12,195 nt of DNA, taken from JBBDRV01 sp040905285. GTDB lineage: Bacteria; Bacteroidota; Rhodothermia; Balneolales; Balneolaceae. The stretch covers positions 1 through 12,195 of the forward strand of contig JBBDRV010000022.1 in NCBI GenBank assembly GCA_040905285.1. Reading direction: 5' to 3'. The notes beneath the pieces were generated by a model. The model saw only the letters and a program-made list of their open reading frames with translations. It ran no database searches and had not been told where the DNA came from. The position numbers were made by a program, and so were the translations under genes. Shown here one piece after another: positions 1 through 9,061 of this stretch; positions within the stretch are counted from its first letter, which is position 1, and every line of letters begins with the position of its first letter.

Positions 1-50
1 GATGAGTTCAATTACAAAGCAAGCGGCGGCATGCCCCGAGTCCGCGCCGA

Positions 51-440
51 TCAGAGTTCGACATTATCCTCGCTTCTTCTCAATTCAAATAAAACTTCGT
101 CAAACGCGGGATCCTGATCCGTGCCTTCCTCCAGATTCCTTACAAAAAACGGTTCCTGGTCCCCCACTGAAAAGGTCGTCTGCCTTAAAGTGAGACTATT
201 GTATTCTCCCCTCTCCCTCAATTCCCCGAATCTCTGCAATGCCTGTCTTCCCAGATCAGACTCCAGGAGAATATCCGTGTAATGGACTTCCCGGGGCTCG
301 GTACCCGAACGATAGGGACTGTAGAAATCAGCCGGAATACCCTCCCCGGAACTCTCCGCACTGTCCGTGATCTGGGCCAACGTTTCCATGGGGACAAGCA
401 GGCAGGCCAGCAGTAAAAATCGCAGAATATATTGTCTCAT
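51..440 (-). CDS. Small secreted protein of unknown function
   Basis: I do not recognise this 129-residue protein. Its first 23 residues form a convincing signal peptide: a basic start (MRQYILR), a leucine-rich core (FLLLACLLVP) and an Ala-Gln cleavage site, so it is probably exported to the periplasm or outer membrane. The mature part is acidic and charged, with no transmembrane segment, no cysteines and no motif I can name. Near the C-terminus a hydrophobic/charged alternation (PFFVRNLEE, then DEVLFELRR) suggests beta structure. It lies 102 bases downstream of transketolase on the same strand and no terminator is obvious between them, so readthrough is possible but a functional link is not implied. 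The start was chosen because it directly precedes the signal peptide. No Shine-Dalgarno sequence is seen. Confidence 0.7.
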   Translation of the reverse strand: MRQYILRFLLLACLLVPMETLAQITDSAESSGEGIPADFYSPYRSGTEPREVHYTDILLESDLGRQALQRFGELRERGEYNSLTLRQTTFSVGDQEPFFVRNLEEGTDQDPAFDEVLFELRRSEDNVEL

Positions 441-542
441 GAGTCAGATTTTCTGGAAAAGCAGCAGGAAGTATATGGGTAACAACCTCTGCGCCAAAAA
501 AACCATTCCGTAAAAGGCCATAACCTCTGCCGGACCTTCCGT

Positions 543-2570
<2,028 letters not shown>

Positions 2571-2593
2571 TACAGTTCGGGGATTTGACGAGG

Positions 2594-2625
2594 TCAGGAT
2601 TGCCGGTTCAGGATTGCTGGCTCAG
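2594..2625. repeat. Short 14-bp tandem repeat in the tkt leader
   Basis: Two 14-base units, tcaggattgccggt and tcaggattgctggc, lie directly next to each other and are followed by a further tcag. They differ at two positions. The repeat sits 24 to 55 bases upstream of the transketolase start codon, so it would be in the mRNA leader if transcription begins further upstream. No function can be assigned. It may simply be replication slippage. Confidence 0.5.
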
Positions 2626-2751
2626 ATAAGGTAAGAAGATAGGTAAAGAGCATCGCAGAAAACAGGTACATATCTTAATAAATGACAGCGGATGCAGGAG
2701 AACAGGGCTGAAAATAGAGGAGAGAGAAATTCACGGCGGATCGTATATCAA

Positions 2752-2776
2752 AAAAGCCCGCGGGATGCGGGCTTTT
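2752..2776 (-). terminator. Intrinsic terminator of the TPR-protein gene
   Basis: A perfect six-base GC stem (gcccgc / gcgggc, 2756-2761 and 2767-2772) with a five-base loop is extended by four A-T pairs. Read on the minus strand it is followed by a run of six T (2755-2750). It begins 27 bases after the stop codon of the TPR protein at 2804-2806, which is the expected spacing. The plus-strand side has only four T, so the signal is stronger for the minus strand. Confidence 0.88.
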
Positions 2777-2803
2777 CATGTATCTCCAAATCATTTTAAA
2801 TTC

Positions 2804-3853
2804 TCAGCTGCCGTTTTCCGCTGCGGCATATCCTTCGCATTCAAGCTCATACTCCATTTCGTGCATGGCCGGATCACGAAAATCACCATAGGCGGCATCT
2901 TCAAATGCATTGCACGCATTGCTGACCTGTTCCAGTCCCTTGTAGGCGATTCCCAGTTCGAAATAAATCTTTGCCATGTCGGAAACACCCCCGGATTCAA
3001 GTTCAAGTGCTCTGTTGGCATGCTCAATGGCCGTATTATATTCTCCGCGGCCATTGTACACTTCAGCCAATCGGTAGTGAAGGTCCTCATTGTCGGGAAC
3101 GTATTCTGCCGCTCTTTCAAGCATGCGGAGAGCATCATTATACCGGTCTTCATTTATTCGCTGTACACTCTGATAAACCAGTTCGGTTCCGGCTCTGCGT
3201 TTTGCACGTTCGACTGTTTCACTTTCGCCCATTCTTTCACCCACCTCGATTGCAGTATCAAACCACCCCAGCACCTCATCCAGGCCGGCCCCGCTGGCAT
3301 CCAGCGCGAGCGCCTTCTGGTAATACGGGAGGGTATAATTGGCATTCAGCTCAATAGCCCGGTCAAGGTTTTCAATGGCACCGCTGTAGTCTTCCTGACT
3401 GTACTGGGCAACTGCCATATTATAATAGACCTGAGGAATAACGGACCGTGAGCGATCACGCACCTGGTCATCGCCGAATTCCTCTCCTGCTTCGGCCGCA
3501 TCTTCAAAATACTCGACAGCCTGTTCTGCAGAACTGACAGACCTGTCATTTCTGAAAGTTTCAAATGCACTCGTCGCCCGGCTGAAATAAACACGCGGAA
3601 GCTGATTCTCAACCAGTTCTGCAATATCACCACAATCTTCACAATCAGCAGATCGGGAAATGTTCAGGGATTCGCGGTACAATTCTATTGCATCCAGAAA
3701 TTCACCTTCCTGGGCCAGCTCTCTGGCATTGTTATAAGCCATCGTAGCTTCAGTACGAGCTTCCTGTCCCTGCCCCTCAACTTCTGTTGTAAAGCCTGTG
3801 ACTGCAAACAGAAAAGCGAATGAAAATATATAAATGCTGCTCAAAGATTTCAT
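2804..3853 (-). CDS. Secreted TPR-repeat protein
   Basis: A 349-residue protein with an N-terminal signal peptide (MKSLSSIYIFSFAFLFAVTG, cleaved near residues 27-30) followed almost entirely by tetratricopeptide repeats. TPR-like helix pairs are visible at about 33-66, 141-174, 224-254, 257-290 and 294-325, with typical signatures such as YYNMAVAQYSQEDYSGAIENL and YFELGIAYKGLEQVSNA. TPR proteins are scaffolds, so the partner cannot be read from the sequence. Exported TPR proteins of this kind are common in Bacteroidota envelopes. Four cysteines (71 and 74 in CEDC, then 314 and 339) could form disulfides after export. The frame is open upstream to an ATG at 3907, but the ATG at 3853 was chosen because it starts the signal peptide directly. 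The gene is monocistronic, with its own terminator. Confidence 0.85.
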   Translation of the reverse strand: MKSLSSIYIFSFAFLFAVTGFTTEVEGQGQEARTEATMAYNNARELAQEGEFLDAIELYRESLNISRSADCEDCGDIAELVENQLPRVYFSRATSAFETFRNDRSVSSAEQAVEYFEDAAEAGEEFGDDQVRDRSRSVIPQVYYNMAVAQYSQEDYSGAIENLDRAIELNANYTLPYYQKALALDASGAGLDEVLGWFDTAIEVGERMGESETVERAKRRAGTELVYQSVQRINEDRYNDALRMLERAAEYVPDNEDLHYRLAEVYNGRGEYNTAIEHANRALELESGGVSDMAKIYFELGIAYKGLEQVSNACNAFEDAAYGDFRDPAMHEMEYELECEGYAAAENGS

Positions 3854-4195
3854 GATATTGGTCTTTATGGTTAAAGCCGGTAATGGCCTGCAGGTCAAAT
3901 ACATCAAGGATCAAATCACAATCAGGCCATTAAATGCATTATTTAATACAAGATTTAATATAAATACAACTGATAACACTTTTATAACACTCTCCCCTTA
4001 TGTCTGTAAGTATATCCATCCTCAATACTGTAAAGACTGAAGGGTGAACAAAAAAACGATTTTTTTAGTAATTCTCCAATTGCAAAAAAGTCTTCATTAT
4101 GTAAACGAACGGTTAATCATAAAGTTTCCCCGCTCAAGAAATTATAGCCCTGAAAATATTAAATATCAAAGGATATCCAAGCAAGCAATCTGTTG
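3854..4195. other. AT-rich intergenic region between the LOG-family gene and the TPR-protein gene
   Basis: This 342-base stretch should hold the promoter of the TPR-protein gene and the end of the LOG-family transcript, but I see no clear intrinsic terminator. A symmetrical A7-CGA-T7 tract lies at 4050-4066 and could bend the DNA or act as an upstream promoter element. The 8-bp palindrome ggatatcc is at 4171-4178. On the minus strand several AT-rich -10-like words occur between 3920 and 4000 (for example tattaaat), but none has a convincing -35 partner. Short plus-strand reading frames cross the region but overlap the ends of the flanking genes and look spurious. Confidence 0.5.
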
Positions 4196-4873
4196 TCAAA
4201 AGGAAAAATTCGGCTGCGGATCCCTCTTTTTGTAAAAATCACATACTATCCCGGCGGCTTCAATGTGATCATCCGTGACCTGTACCAGGTCCAGATCCTC
4301 CGGAGAAATCAGTTCCTCTCTGACGAGATGCTCTTTTAACCAGGAAATAAGTCCTCCCCAGTACTCGCTTCCCACCAGTACCACCGGAATCCTCGCTATC
4401 TTGTGTGTCTGGATCAGGGTCAGACATTCAAATACTTCATCAAGAGTACCAAACCCACCCGGGAAAACAATAAAACCCTGGGCATATTTAACGAACATGA
4501 CTTTTCTGACAAAAAAATACCTGAAATTGATTTCGTAGTCCGCATGAACATAATCATTGATACCCTGCTCAAAAGGCAGGTCGATACCCAAACCGACTGA
4601 TTTCCCGCCGGCATTGTGTGCCCCAAGATTGGCCGCTTCCATTATCCCGGGTCCCCCGCCTGTAATAACTCCAAACTTCTTTTCTGAAATAATTTCAGCG
4701 GTTTCAACAGCCATATTGTAATATTTGCTTCCGGGCTTTGTTCTTGCCGAACCGAATATGGATATGCAGGGTCCCACCTTGAGCAGCCTGTCATAGCCAT
4801 CAACAAATTCCCCCATTATTTTAAAAATACTCCATAAGTCACGGCTTTTGTCTTCCTTGAATTTTCCAGGCAT
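4196..4873 (-). CDS. LOG-family protein (TIGR00730-type nucleotide 5'-monophosphate phosphoribohydrolase)
   Basis: A 225-residue Rossmann-fold protein of the LOG ('lonely guy') family, whose studied members hydrolyse the N-glycosidic bond of nucleotide 5'-monophosphates, releasing the base and ribose 5-phosphate. Plant and some bacterial members act on cytokinin riboside monophosphates; bacterial members can also act on AMP or other purine nucleotides. The two family signatures are present: GGGPGIMEAAN (72-82), and PGGFGTLDEVFE (138-149) with its conserved glutamate. The Arg-Lys pair at 123-124 matches the conserved catalytic-region arginine. The ISIFGSAR strand-turn (37-44) opens the nucleotide fold. 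It lies 120 bases downstream of the DUF5683 gene on the same strand and may belong to the parAB transcript. True substrate unknown; 'lysine decarboxylase' labels sometimes given to this family are obsolete. Confidence 0.9.
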   Translation of the reverse strand: MPGKFKEDKSRDLWSIFKIMGEFVDGYDRLLKVGPCISIFGSARTKPGSKYYNMAVETAEIISEKKFGVITGGGPGIMEAANLGAHNAGGKSVGLGIDLPFEQGINDYVHADYEINFRYFFVRKVMFVKYAQGFIVFPGGFGTLDEVFECLTLIQTHKIARIPVVLVGSEYWGGLISWLKEHLVREELISPEDLDLVQVTDDHIEAAGIVCDFYKKRDPQPNFSF

Positions 4874-4916
4874 AGGTTTGTTTTTTTTACAGGTGAACCA
4901 AAGTAATCCATGACCA

Positions 4917-4942
4917 CGGATATGAGATCCCAGCCATATCCG
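4917..4942. other. Perfect 8-bp inverted repeat between the DUF5683 and LOG-family genes
   Basis: The arms cggatatg (4917-4924) and catatccg (4935-4942) are exactly complementary around a 10-base loop. The element sits about 45 bases upstream of the LOG-family start codon. On neither strand is it followed directly by a T run, so it does not look like a standard intrinsic terminator. It could be an operator, an RNA-processing hairpin or chance. Confidence 0.4.
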
Positions 4943-4993
4943 GAAAGGCCGGTTGATAACCCGCCGTCAGGGGGTAATATGATGTTTCTTCCT

Positions 4994-5680
4994 TCACGGA
5001 TAGCTTCCGGAATTCAAACGGATGCTGACATGGATGCCCGGACTTCCCTGGTCCATCAATCCCGGACTGATCCGTGCATTGGCAGACAAATCGTCAGAAA
5101 CATCAAAGGACCGCATATGTGCAAAGACATATGCATCCAGGACATTCAGGCCATAAGCCAGCACCATAATTACATAACTGAAATCCCGCTGATTTCGCAG
5201 ATTGTCACGGGTCTCCTTCAATTGCTGGGCCGAATAAGCCGAAGGAACAAAATCCGGTGTTTCACCGAATCTATAATCCGTTTCCTCTCCTCTCGTTTCA
5301 TTATAATAGGCTGCCCTGAACCCGCGGTAATGTTTTGTCAGTCGGTAGTTGTAATAACCGACGCCGGCAAAGATGGCATAGACCAGGGGGACCTTCCAGA
5401 CCTGTCCGTTGGTAACCTGCCCCCACCCGGGAATCATCATGGACCGGTACATCACTTTTTCCGGGTCCGGATAGTCGCTTTCACCGTTACCGTCTTCGTT
5501 ATTGTCTACCGTCTCACTCTCCTGGCCGTTATTCAGCTCGTAAAAAGACTCTTTTCCGAAATTGTTTAGCCGAAGTTCCAGCAGTGTATGATCAGTCTGT
5601 AAAAAGGACGGCTGTGCCTGCAGGACAGCGGGCAGTAAAAAGATACAGGCAAGGATGAAATATCTAGTCAATCTTTTCAA
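4994..5680 (-). CDS. DUF5683 membrane protein
   Basis: A protein of about 228 residues belonging to the DUF5683 family, recognisable by MMIPGWGQ...NGQVWKVPLVY (residues 81-101) followed by a hydrophobic helix and a GYYNYRL...YRGFRAAY stretch. A second hydrophobic helix lies near 166-188. An N-terminal signal peptide (KRLTRYFILACIFLLPAVLQAQ) indicates an envelope location. The function of the family is unknown. The gene overlaps the end of parB, and DUF5683 genes are often found beside parB in Bacteroidota. I chose a TTG start at 5678-5680 because it gives a standard 23-residue signal peptide and a 17-base overlap with parB. ATG codons at 5707 and 5740 are in frame but would put a long extra stretch before the signal sequence and overlap parB further. 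Confidence 0.82.
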   Translation of the reverse strand: MKRLTRYFILACIFLLPAVLQAQPSFLQTDHTLLELRLNNFGKESFYELNNGQESETVDNNEDGNGESDYPDPEKVMYRSMMIPGWGQVTNGQVWKVPLVYAIFAGVGYYNYRLTKHYRGFRAAYYNETRGEETDYRFGETPDFVPSAYSAQQLKETRDNLRNQRDFSYVIMVLAYGLNVLDAYVFAHMRSFDVSDDLSANARISPGLMDQGSPGIHVSIRLNSGSYP

Positions 5681-6590
5681 ACAGATGAAGAATTCTTTCC
5701 AGGTCATCTTCTGAATAATACGAGATCCGGATTTCACCACCCCTGTTTTTCCCCCTTACATCCACCCGGGTGCTTAACGTACGCTTCAAGCGATCTGAAA
5801 TTTCATTTAAAAAAGGGTTTTCCGGACTGGTTGAAGACGTTTTTTTTCGTTTCTGTTCATTCTTTTTCTCCAGGGACCGGGCATACTCCTCAACATCCCT
5901 GACAGACAGCCCGTTCTCCACGATAGCGTTAAGAAGCTTTTTTTGCTCCTTTTCATTTTTCACGTTGATAATGGCCCTTGCGTGTCCGGTACTTATCAGT
6001 TCGTCCCGAAGTGCCGCCTGTATATAATCGGGCAGAGTAAGCAGCCGCAGCATATTGGTTACAGTAGTCCTGTTCCTGCCTACCTTTGATGCCACATCTG
6101 CCTGGGTATTGCCCATTTCGTCAATCAGCCTTTGATAACCCATCGCTATTTCCAGGGGATTCAGGTCTTCCCTCTGGATATTCTCGATCAGGGCCAGCGT
6201 CAGGATCTGCTCATCATCGACTTCCCGGACATAGGCAGGTATTTCCTCCTTGCCCGCAAGTTTGCTTGCCCTTAGCCGCCGCTCTCCGCTTATCAACTCA
6301 AAGCGTTTTTCACCCAGATAGCGAACAGTGACCGGCTGGATAAGGTCGTGTTGACGAATTGAATCCGCCAGCAGGCTGAGGCGTTCTCCGTCAAATTCTT
6401 TCCGGGGCTGATCCGGATTGGGACGGATATGATCAACAGGGATCTGCAGGACGATATTCACCTTTTCTGCCGGACTAATCGGGACCGAGGTTTTTACACG
6501 ATTCCCTTTTTGGTCCGCATTCCCCTTCCCTTCTTCTTCATATTCGGGGAAAAAAGCTCCAAGTCCTCTTCCAAGCACCTTTTTACTCAT
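5664..6590 (-). CDS. parB: Chromosome-partitioning protein ParB
   Basis: A 308-residue ParB, the CTP-dependent DNA clamp that loads at parS sites and spreads to organise chromosome-origin segregation with ParA. The N-terminus has the common MSKKVLGRGLGAFF start. The ParB/Srx-like CTPase domain runs from about 48 to 148, with PNPDQPRKEF (58-67), the nucleotide-binding GERRLRA (102-108) and ENIQREDLNPLE (136-147). A helix-turn-helix follows (NTQADVASKVGRNRTTVTNM, 161-180), then STGHARAI (200-207) and a C-terminal dimerisation domain after a lysine-rich linker (about 240-252). It lies 15 bases downstream of parA, with a good Shine-Dalgarno sequence in the gap, and overlaps the DUF5683 gene. No parS consensus was found in the window. 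Confidence 0.97.
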   Translation of the reverse strand: MSKKVLGRGLGAFFPEYEEEGKGNADQKGNRVKTSVPISPAEKVNIVLQIPVDHIRPNPDQPRKEFDGERLSLLADSIRQHDLIQPVTVRYLGEKRFELISGERRLRASKLAGKEEIPAYVREVDDEQILTLALIENIQREDLNPLEIAMGYQRLIDEMGNTQADVASKVGRNRTTVTNMLRLLTLPDYIQAALRDELISTGHARAIINVKNEKEQKKLLNAIVENGLSVRDVEEYARSLEKKNEQKRKKTSSTSPENPFLNEISDRLKRTLSTRVDVRGKNRGGEIRISYYSEDDLERILHLFEKID

Positions 6591-6595
6591 GTCTA

Positions 6596-6601
6596 CTCCT
6601 C
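6596..6601 (-). promoter_or_regulatory. Shine-Dalgarno sequence of parB
   Basis: GAGGAG on the minus strand ends five bases before the parB ATG and lies between the parA stop codon and parB. It is notable because most other starts in this window have no such sequence. It supports the chosen parB start and independent ribosome entry on a parAB transcript. Confidence 0.65.
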
Positions 6602-6605
6602 ACAG

Positions 6606-7403
6606 TTATTTGGAAAGTACAGTGCTGTCCCTGAACATTTTTTTATTCCGCCTGACCACTTCCCGGGCCAGGGAAAGATAATTTTTTGCACCTACACTGG
6701 TGGCGTCATACAGCAGTGCGGGCTTACCGAAACTGGGGGCTTCTGCAAGCCGGACGTTGCGTGAAATTACAGATTTGAAAACCTTGTCATCAAAATATCT
6801 TTTTACCTCGTCGGTCACCTGGTTCGACAATCTTGTACGGGTGTCATACATCGTCAGCACCACACCTTCTATTTCGAGCCCCGGATTCAAATGCTGGCGT
6901 ACAATCTTGATGGTGTTGAGCAATTGTCCAAGACCTTCAAGGGCAAAGTATTCACACTGAACAGGTATCAGGACAGAATCGGAAGCTGTCAGCGAATTTA
7001 TCGTCAGAAGACCCAGAGAGGGAGGACAGTCAATGATGATAAAATCATATTTATCCCGTAGCCCCCCGATAGCCGATGACAGAATACGTTCACGTCCCTG
7101 CCGGTCAACCATTTCAATTTCAGCGCCAACCAGGTTGATATGGGACGGAATCAGATCCAGGTAGGGTAGTTCCGTTTCCCGAATGGCTTCATCTGCCCGT
7201 ACCCCCCCTATCATTACCTCATAAATGGATGTGGCAACCGTTTTCGGTTCGATTCCCAGTCCGCTCGTCGTATTGCTCTGGGGATCCACGTCTATCAGCA
7301 GCGTCGGATGCTCAATTGCGGCAAGACTTGCCGCCAGGTTAATGGATGTTGTTGTTTTACCAACGCCGCCTTTCTGATTTGCAATAGATATTACTTTTCC
7401 CAT
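6606..7403 (-). CDS. parA: Chromosome-partitioning ATPase ParA (Soj type)
   Basis: A 265-residue ParA/MinD-superfamily ATPase that binds DNA non-specifically in its ATP dimer form and drives segregation of ParB-parS complexes. The deviant Walker A motif KGGVGKTT is at residues 11-18 with its signature lysine, the A' motif DVDPQSN at 38-44 and Walker B IIIDCPPS at 122-129. The segment PVQCEYFALEGLGQLL (147-162) and EAPSFGKP (221-228) are typical of chromosomal Soj-type proteins. There is no N-terminal DNA-binding extension, which marks it as a chromosomal or type Ib-like short ParA rather than a P1-type plasmid ParA. It is the first gene of a probable parA-parB-DUF5683 operon, possibly extended to the LOG-family gene. 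No Shine-Dalgarno sequence precedes it. Confidence 0.97.
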   Translation of the reverse strand: MGKVISIANQKGGVGKTTTSINLAASLAAIEHPTLLIDVDPQSNTTSGLGIEPKTVATSIYEVMIGGVRADEAIRETELPYLDLIPSHINLVGAEIEMVDRQGRERILSSAIGGLRDKYDFIIIDCPPSLGLLTINSLTASDSVLIPVQCEYFALEGLGQLLNTIKIVRQHLNPGLEIEGVVLTMYDTRTRLSNQVTDEVKRYFDDKVFKSVISRNVRLAEAPSFGKPALLYDATSVGAKNYLSLAREVVRRNKKMFRDSTVLSK

Positions 7404-7441
7404 TCAAGAGTTGTCTGTATTGGACTTTTTCTGTTCACATG

Positions 7442-7471
7442 TTTATCACTGCATGAATACATCCTTCACAA
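7442..7471 (-). promoter_or_regulatory. Candidate promoter of the parA operon
   Basis: On the minus strand TTGTGA (7471-7466) is followed after 18 bases by GATAAA (7447-7442), each matching the sigma-70-type -35/-10 consensus at four of six positions. It lies about 40 bases upstream of the parA start, which suits a short leader. Bacteroidota promoters use a different consensus, so this is only a candidate. Confidence 0.25.
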
Positions 7472-7527
7472 TGGGACCTGATCGAATGCAGATGATCCGT
7501 GCATCCCGGGAAATCTCTTTTCAACAG

Positions 7528-7557
7528 TCAGACGACATTTAATCAGACGACATTTTA
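7528..7557. repeat. 15-bp tandem repeat upstream of parA
   Basis: Two adjacent copies, tcagacgacatttaa and tcagacgacatttta, differ only at position 14. The repeat lies about 125 to 155 bases upstream of parA and just before the small plus-strand reading frame. A repeat period near 1.5 helical turns is unusual for a cooperative binding site, so slippage is also possible. Confidence 0.6.
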
Positions 7558-7761
7558 AAATGTATACAAAGCAGTATGGACATGACGCTGTAATATATAT
7601 CGATGTCTTCTGGCAACCAAAAGAAGTTATAAACATCAAATTATTAAAAGATGAGCCGTTTAACTATATATCAGCCAATCGGTTAATAGATACGATCATC
7701 CTCCCCTGTTCATAGGATATTCCACACATCACACATGTTTGGCACATATGTCTCAGGACCA

Positions 7762-8349
7762 TCAATTACCGCCGGTAAGATGCAGGCCCCGAACACTTCT
7801 GTCCCGCCCATCAATGCGCTGCAAGGGGCGAAGCCTTTCCATGCTGGTGTTCAGCATGGAATCGAATACAGCGGCATTTTCTGCGTTTATCCGGTCATTA
7901 AAGTGGATTTCCTGATTGTTATCCACCCACGGGGAAAGGCCGTTCGACGTGCTTTCGGAATCAAGATCAAAAGTGTGCACTGCAGATCCTGCTGAAGACT
8001 GGCTGTTGGTTGACTCTGCCGGCATGATATTATCCTGTTCATACACCAAAAAGGCACCTGTGAAGAATACGACCAGGACGGTGGCCGCAGCAGAAAAATA
8101 GACCGTTCGGATCTGGGTTCTCTTCTTATCGCTGTAATGGTCAGAAGCTTCCCTCAGGATTTTACGGGTCACATGAGCCGGCGGTTCTGTTTCAGGCAGT
8201 TCCGACAGACGTTTATTCACCTTTCTCAGGCTTTCAACCTCGATCAAAAGATTGGCGTCATCCATCATCTTTTTTTCAAACAGCATTTCTTCAGAAGGAT
8301 CCATCTCCTTCATCAGATAGCGAATACTCGAATTATCATCGAACATCAT
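7762..8349 (-). CDS. Probable membrane anti-sigma factor
   Basis: A 195-residue single-pass membrane protein. Residues 9-50 (IRYLMKEMDPSEEMLFEKKM... to the segment ending near LSELP) resemble the acidic helical N-terminal domain of anti-sigma factors from Bacteroidota-type bacteria, which bind the cognate sigma factor in the cytoplasm. A transmembrane helix follows at about 83-103, and the remaining 90 residues would lie in the periplasm and could sense envelope state. There is no cysteine and no HxxxCxxC zinc motif, so this is not a classic ZAS-type anti-sigma factor. Its ATG overlaps the stop codon of the sigma-factor gene in an ATGA arrangement, which points to translational coupling and supports the role. 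Family assignment rests on context plus topology, not on a decisive motif. Confidence 0.75.
   Translation of the reverse strand: MMFDDNSSIRYLMKEMDPSEEMLFEKKMMDDANLLIEVESLRKVNKRLSELPETEPPAHVTRKILREASDHYSDKKRTQIRTVYFSAAATVLVVFFTGAFLVYEQDNIMPAESTNSQSSAGSAVHTFDLDSESTSNGLSPWVDNNQEIHFNDRINAENAAVFDSMLNTSMERLRPLQRIDGRDRSVRGLHLTGGN
7837..7861. other. Perfect 10-bp inverted repeat inside the anti-sigma gene
   Basis: The arms ttccatgctg (7837-7846) and cagcatggaa (7852-7861) are exactly complementary around a five-base loop. They fall within codons for an SMLNTSME peptide near the 3' end of the coding region, where the symmetry partly reflects a repeated Ser-Met pair. It would make a stable mRNA hairpin, but it has no T run after it. 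Confidence 0.5.
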
Positions 8350-8981
8350 ACTTTACTGGACTCACTTTTTTGTTCCTGGTCAAACATTTTTCTCAGATTT
8401 ATTAACGCGTAACGCATACGCCCCAATGCGGTGTTGATGGAAACATCCGTCAATTCTGCAATTTCCTTAAATGGCATTTCGTAATAATGTCTCAGCATAA
8501 CCACCGTTCGTTGCTCCTCGGGAAGATCTGATATATGTTTCATCAGGCTTGCTTTTGACTCACTCAATTCAAGCTCTTCCTGCTGGCTGACCATATCTTC
8601 ATCCGGAAGCCTGTCATAATAATCGGTCTTCGATTCCTTGTCGTAGTTGGTACCAACGTCGACAAACCTTTTTTGTTTTCTGATATGGTCAATTGTGGCA
8701 TTATGTGCTATTCTCATTACCCATGCAATCCATTTCCCCTGTTCATTATAGGTATCATCCATCTTGGTGATCACTTTGGTGAACGTATCCTGGAAGATAT
8801 CATTGGCAACCTCTCCATTATTCACCATACTGTAAATATAGGAATATACTTTTGCCTGATGCCTGTTCATCAATTCCTGGAAAGCATGCTCATTGCCGTT
8901 CCTTCGGTACAAACGTACCAGTTCACGGTCTTTCATATCTTCATATTCACCGGGAATATGTTCTGCTTTATTAAGTCTCAT
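8346..8981 (-). CDS. ECF-type RNA polymerase sigma factor (sigma-70 family)
   Basis: A 211-residue two-domain sigma factor that directs RNA polymerase to a specific promoter set. Region 2 covers about 32-103: AFQELMNRHQAKVYSYIY at the start, then VANDIFQDTFTKVI (58-71) and the DNA-melting/-10 segment WIAWVMRIAHNATIDHIRKQKR (84-105). A variable acidic linker follows, and region 4 runs from about 152 to 200 (LPEEQRTVVMLRHYYEMPFKEIAE, then a helix-turn-helix ending in LGRMRYALINLRKMF). Regions 1 and 3 are absent, as expected for the ECF group. The gene is followed by, and overlaps, a membrane anti-sigma factor, so the pair probably responds to an envelope signal. It is preceded by an unusually structured leader. 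Met16 is an alternative start close to where family similarity begins. Target genes cannot be inferred. Confidence 0.93.
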   Translation of the reverse strand: MRLNKAEHIPGEYEDMKDRELVRLYRRNGNEHAFQELMNRHQAKVYSYIYSMVNNGEVANDIFQDTFTKVITKMDDTYNEQGKWIAWVMRIAHNATIDHIRKQKRFVDVGTNYDKESKTDYYDRLPDEDMVSQQEELELSESKASLMKHISDLPEEQRTVVMLRHYYEMPFKEIAELTDVSINTALGRMRYALINLRKMFDQEQKSESSKV

Positions 8982-9061
8982 AATCAGATAAGTTAAAATT
9001 TTTTCACAGAATCCATAAAATTACTGCATTCAACTGAAAATCTGCATTCGTTCCTTCTCTC

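Larger units (their letters stand above)
7404..7761. other. Intergenic region between the anti-sigma gene and parA
   Basis: This 358-base AT-rich stretch must contain the parA promoter and the end of the sigma/anti-sigma transcript. It holds a 15-base tandem repeat (7528-7557), a candidate promoter (7442-7471) and an ATG-initiated plus-strand reading frame of 51 codons (7560-7715), which might be a small gene but has no Shine-Dalgarno sequence and no recognisable family. No parS sequence and no clear intrinsic terminator were found. Confidence 0.5.

Noticed and set aside
1..50. Possible end of another gene at the left edge
   Set aside because: Short frames are open on both strands to the edge, but 50 bases are too few to identify a coding region.
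4044..4235. 63-codon plus-strand frame with a GTG start between the LOG-family and TPR-protein genes
   Set aside because: It overlaps the 3' end of the LOG-family gene in antisense, its composition follows AT-rich DNA, and it has no recognisable features despite a weak GAAGG upstream.
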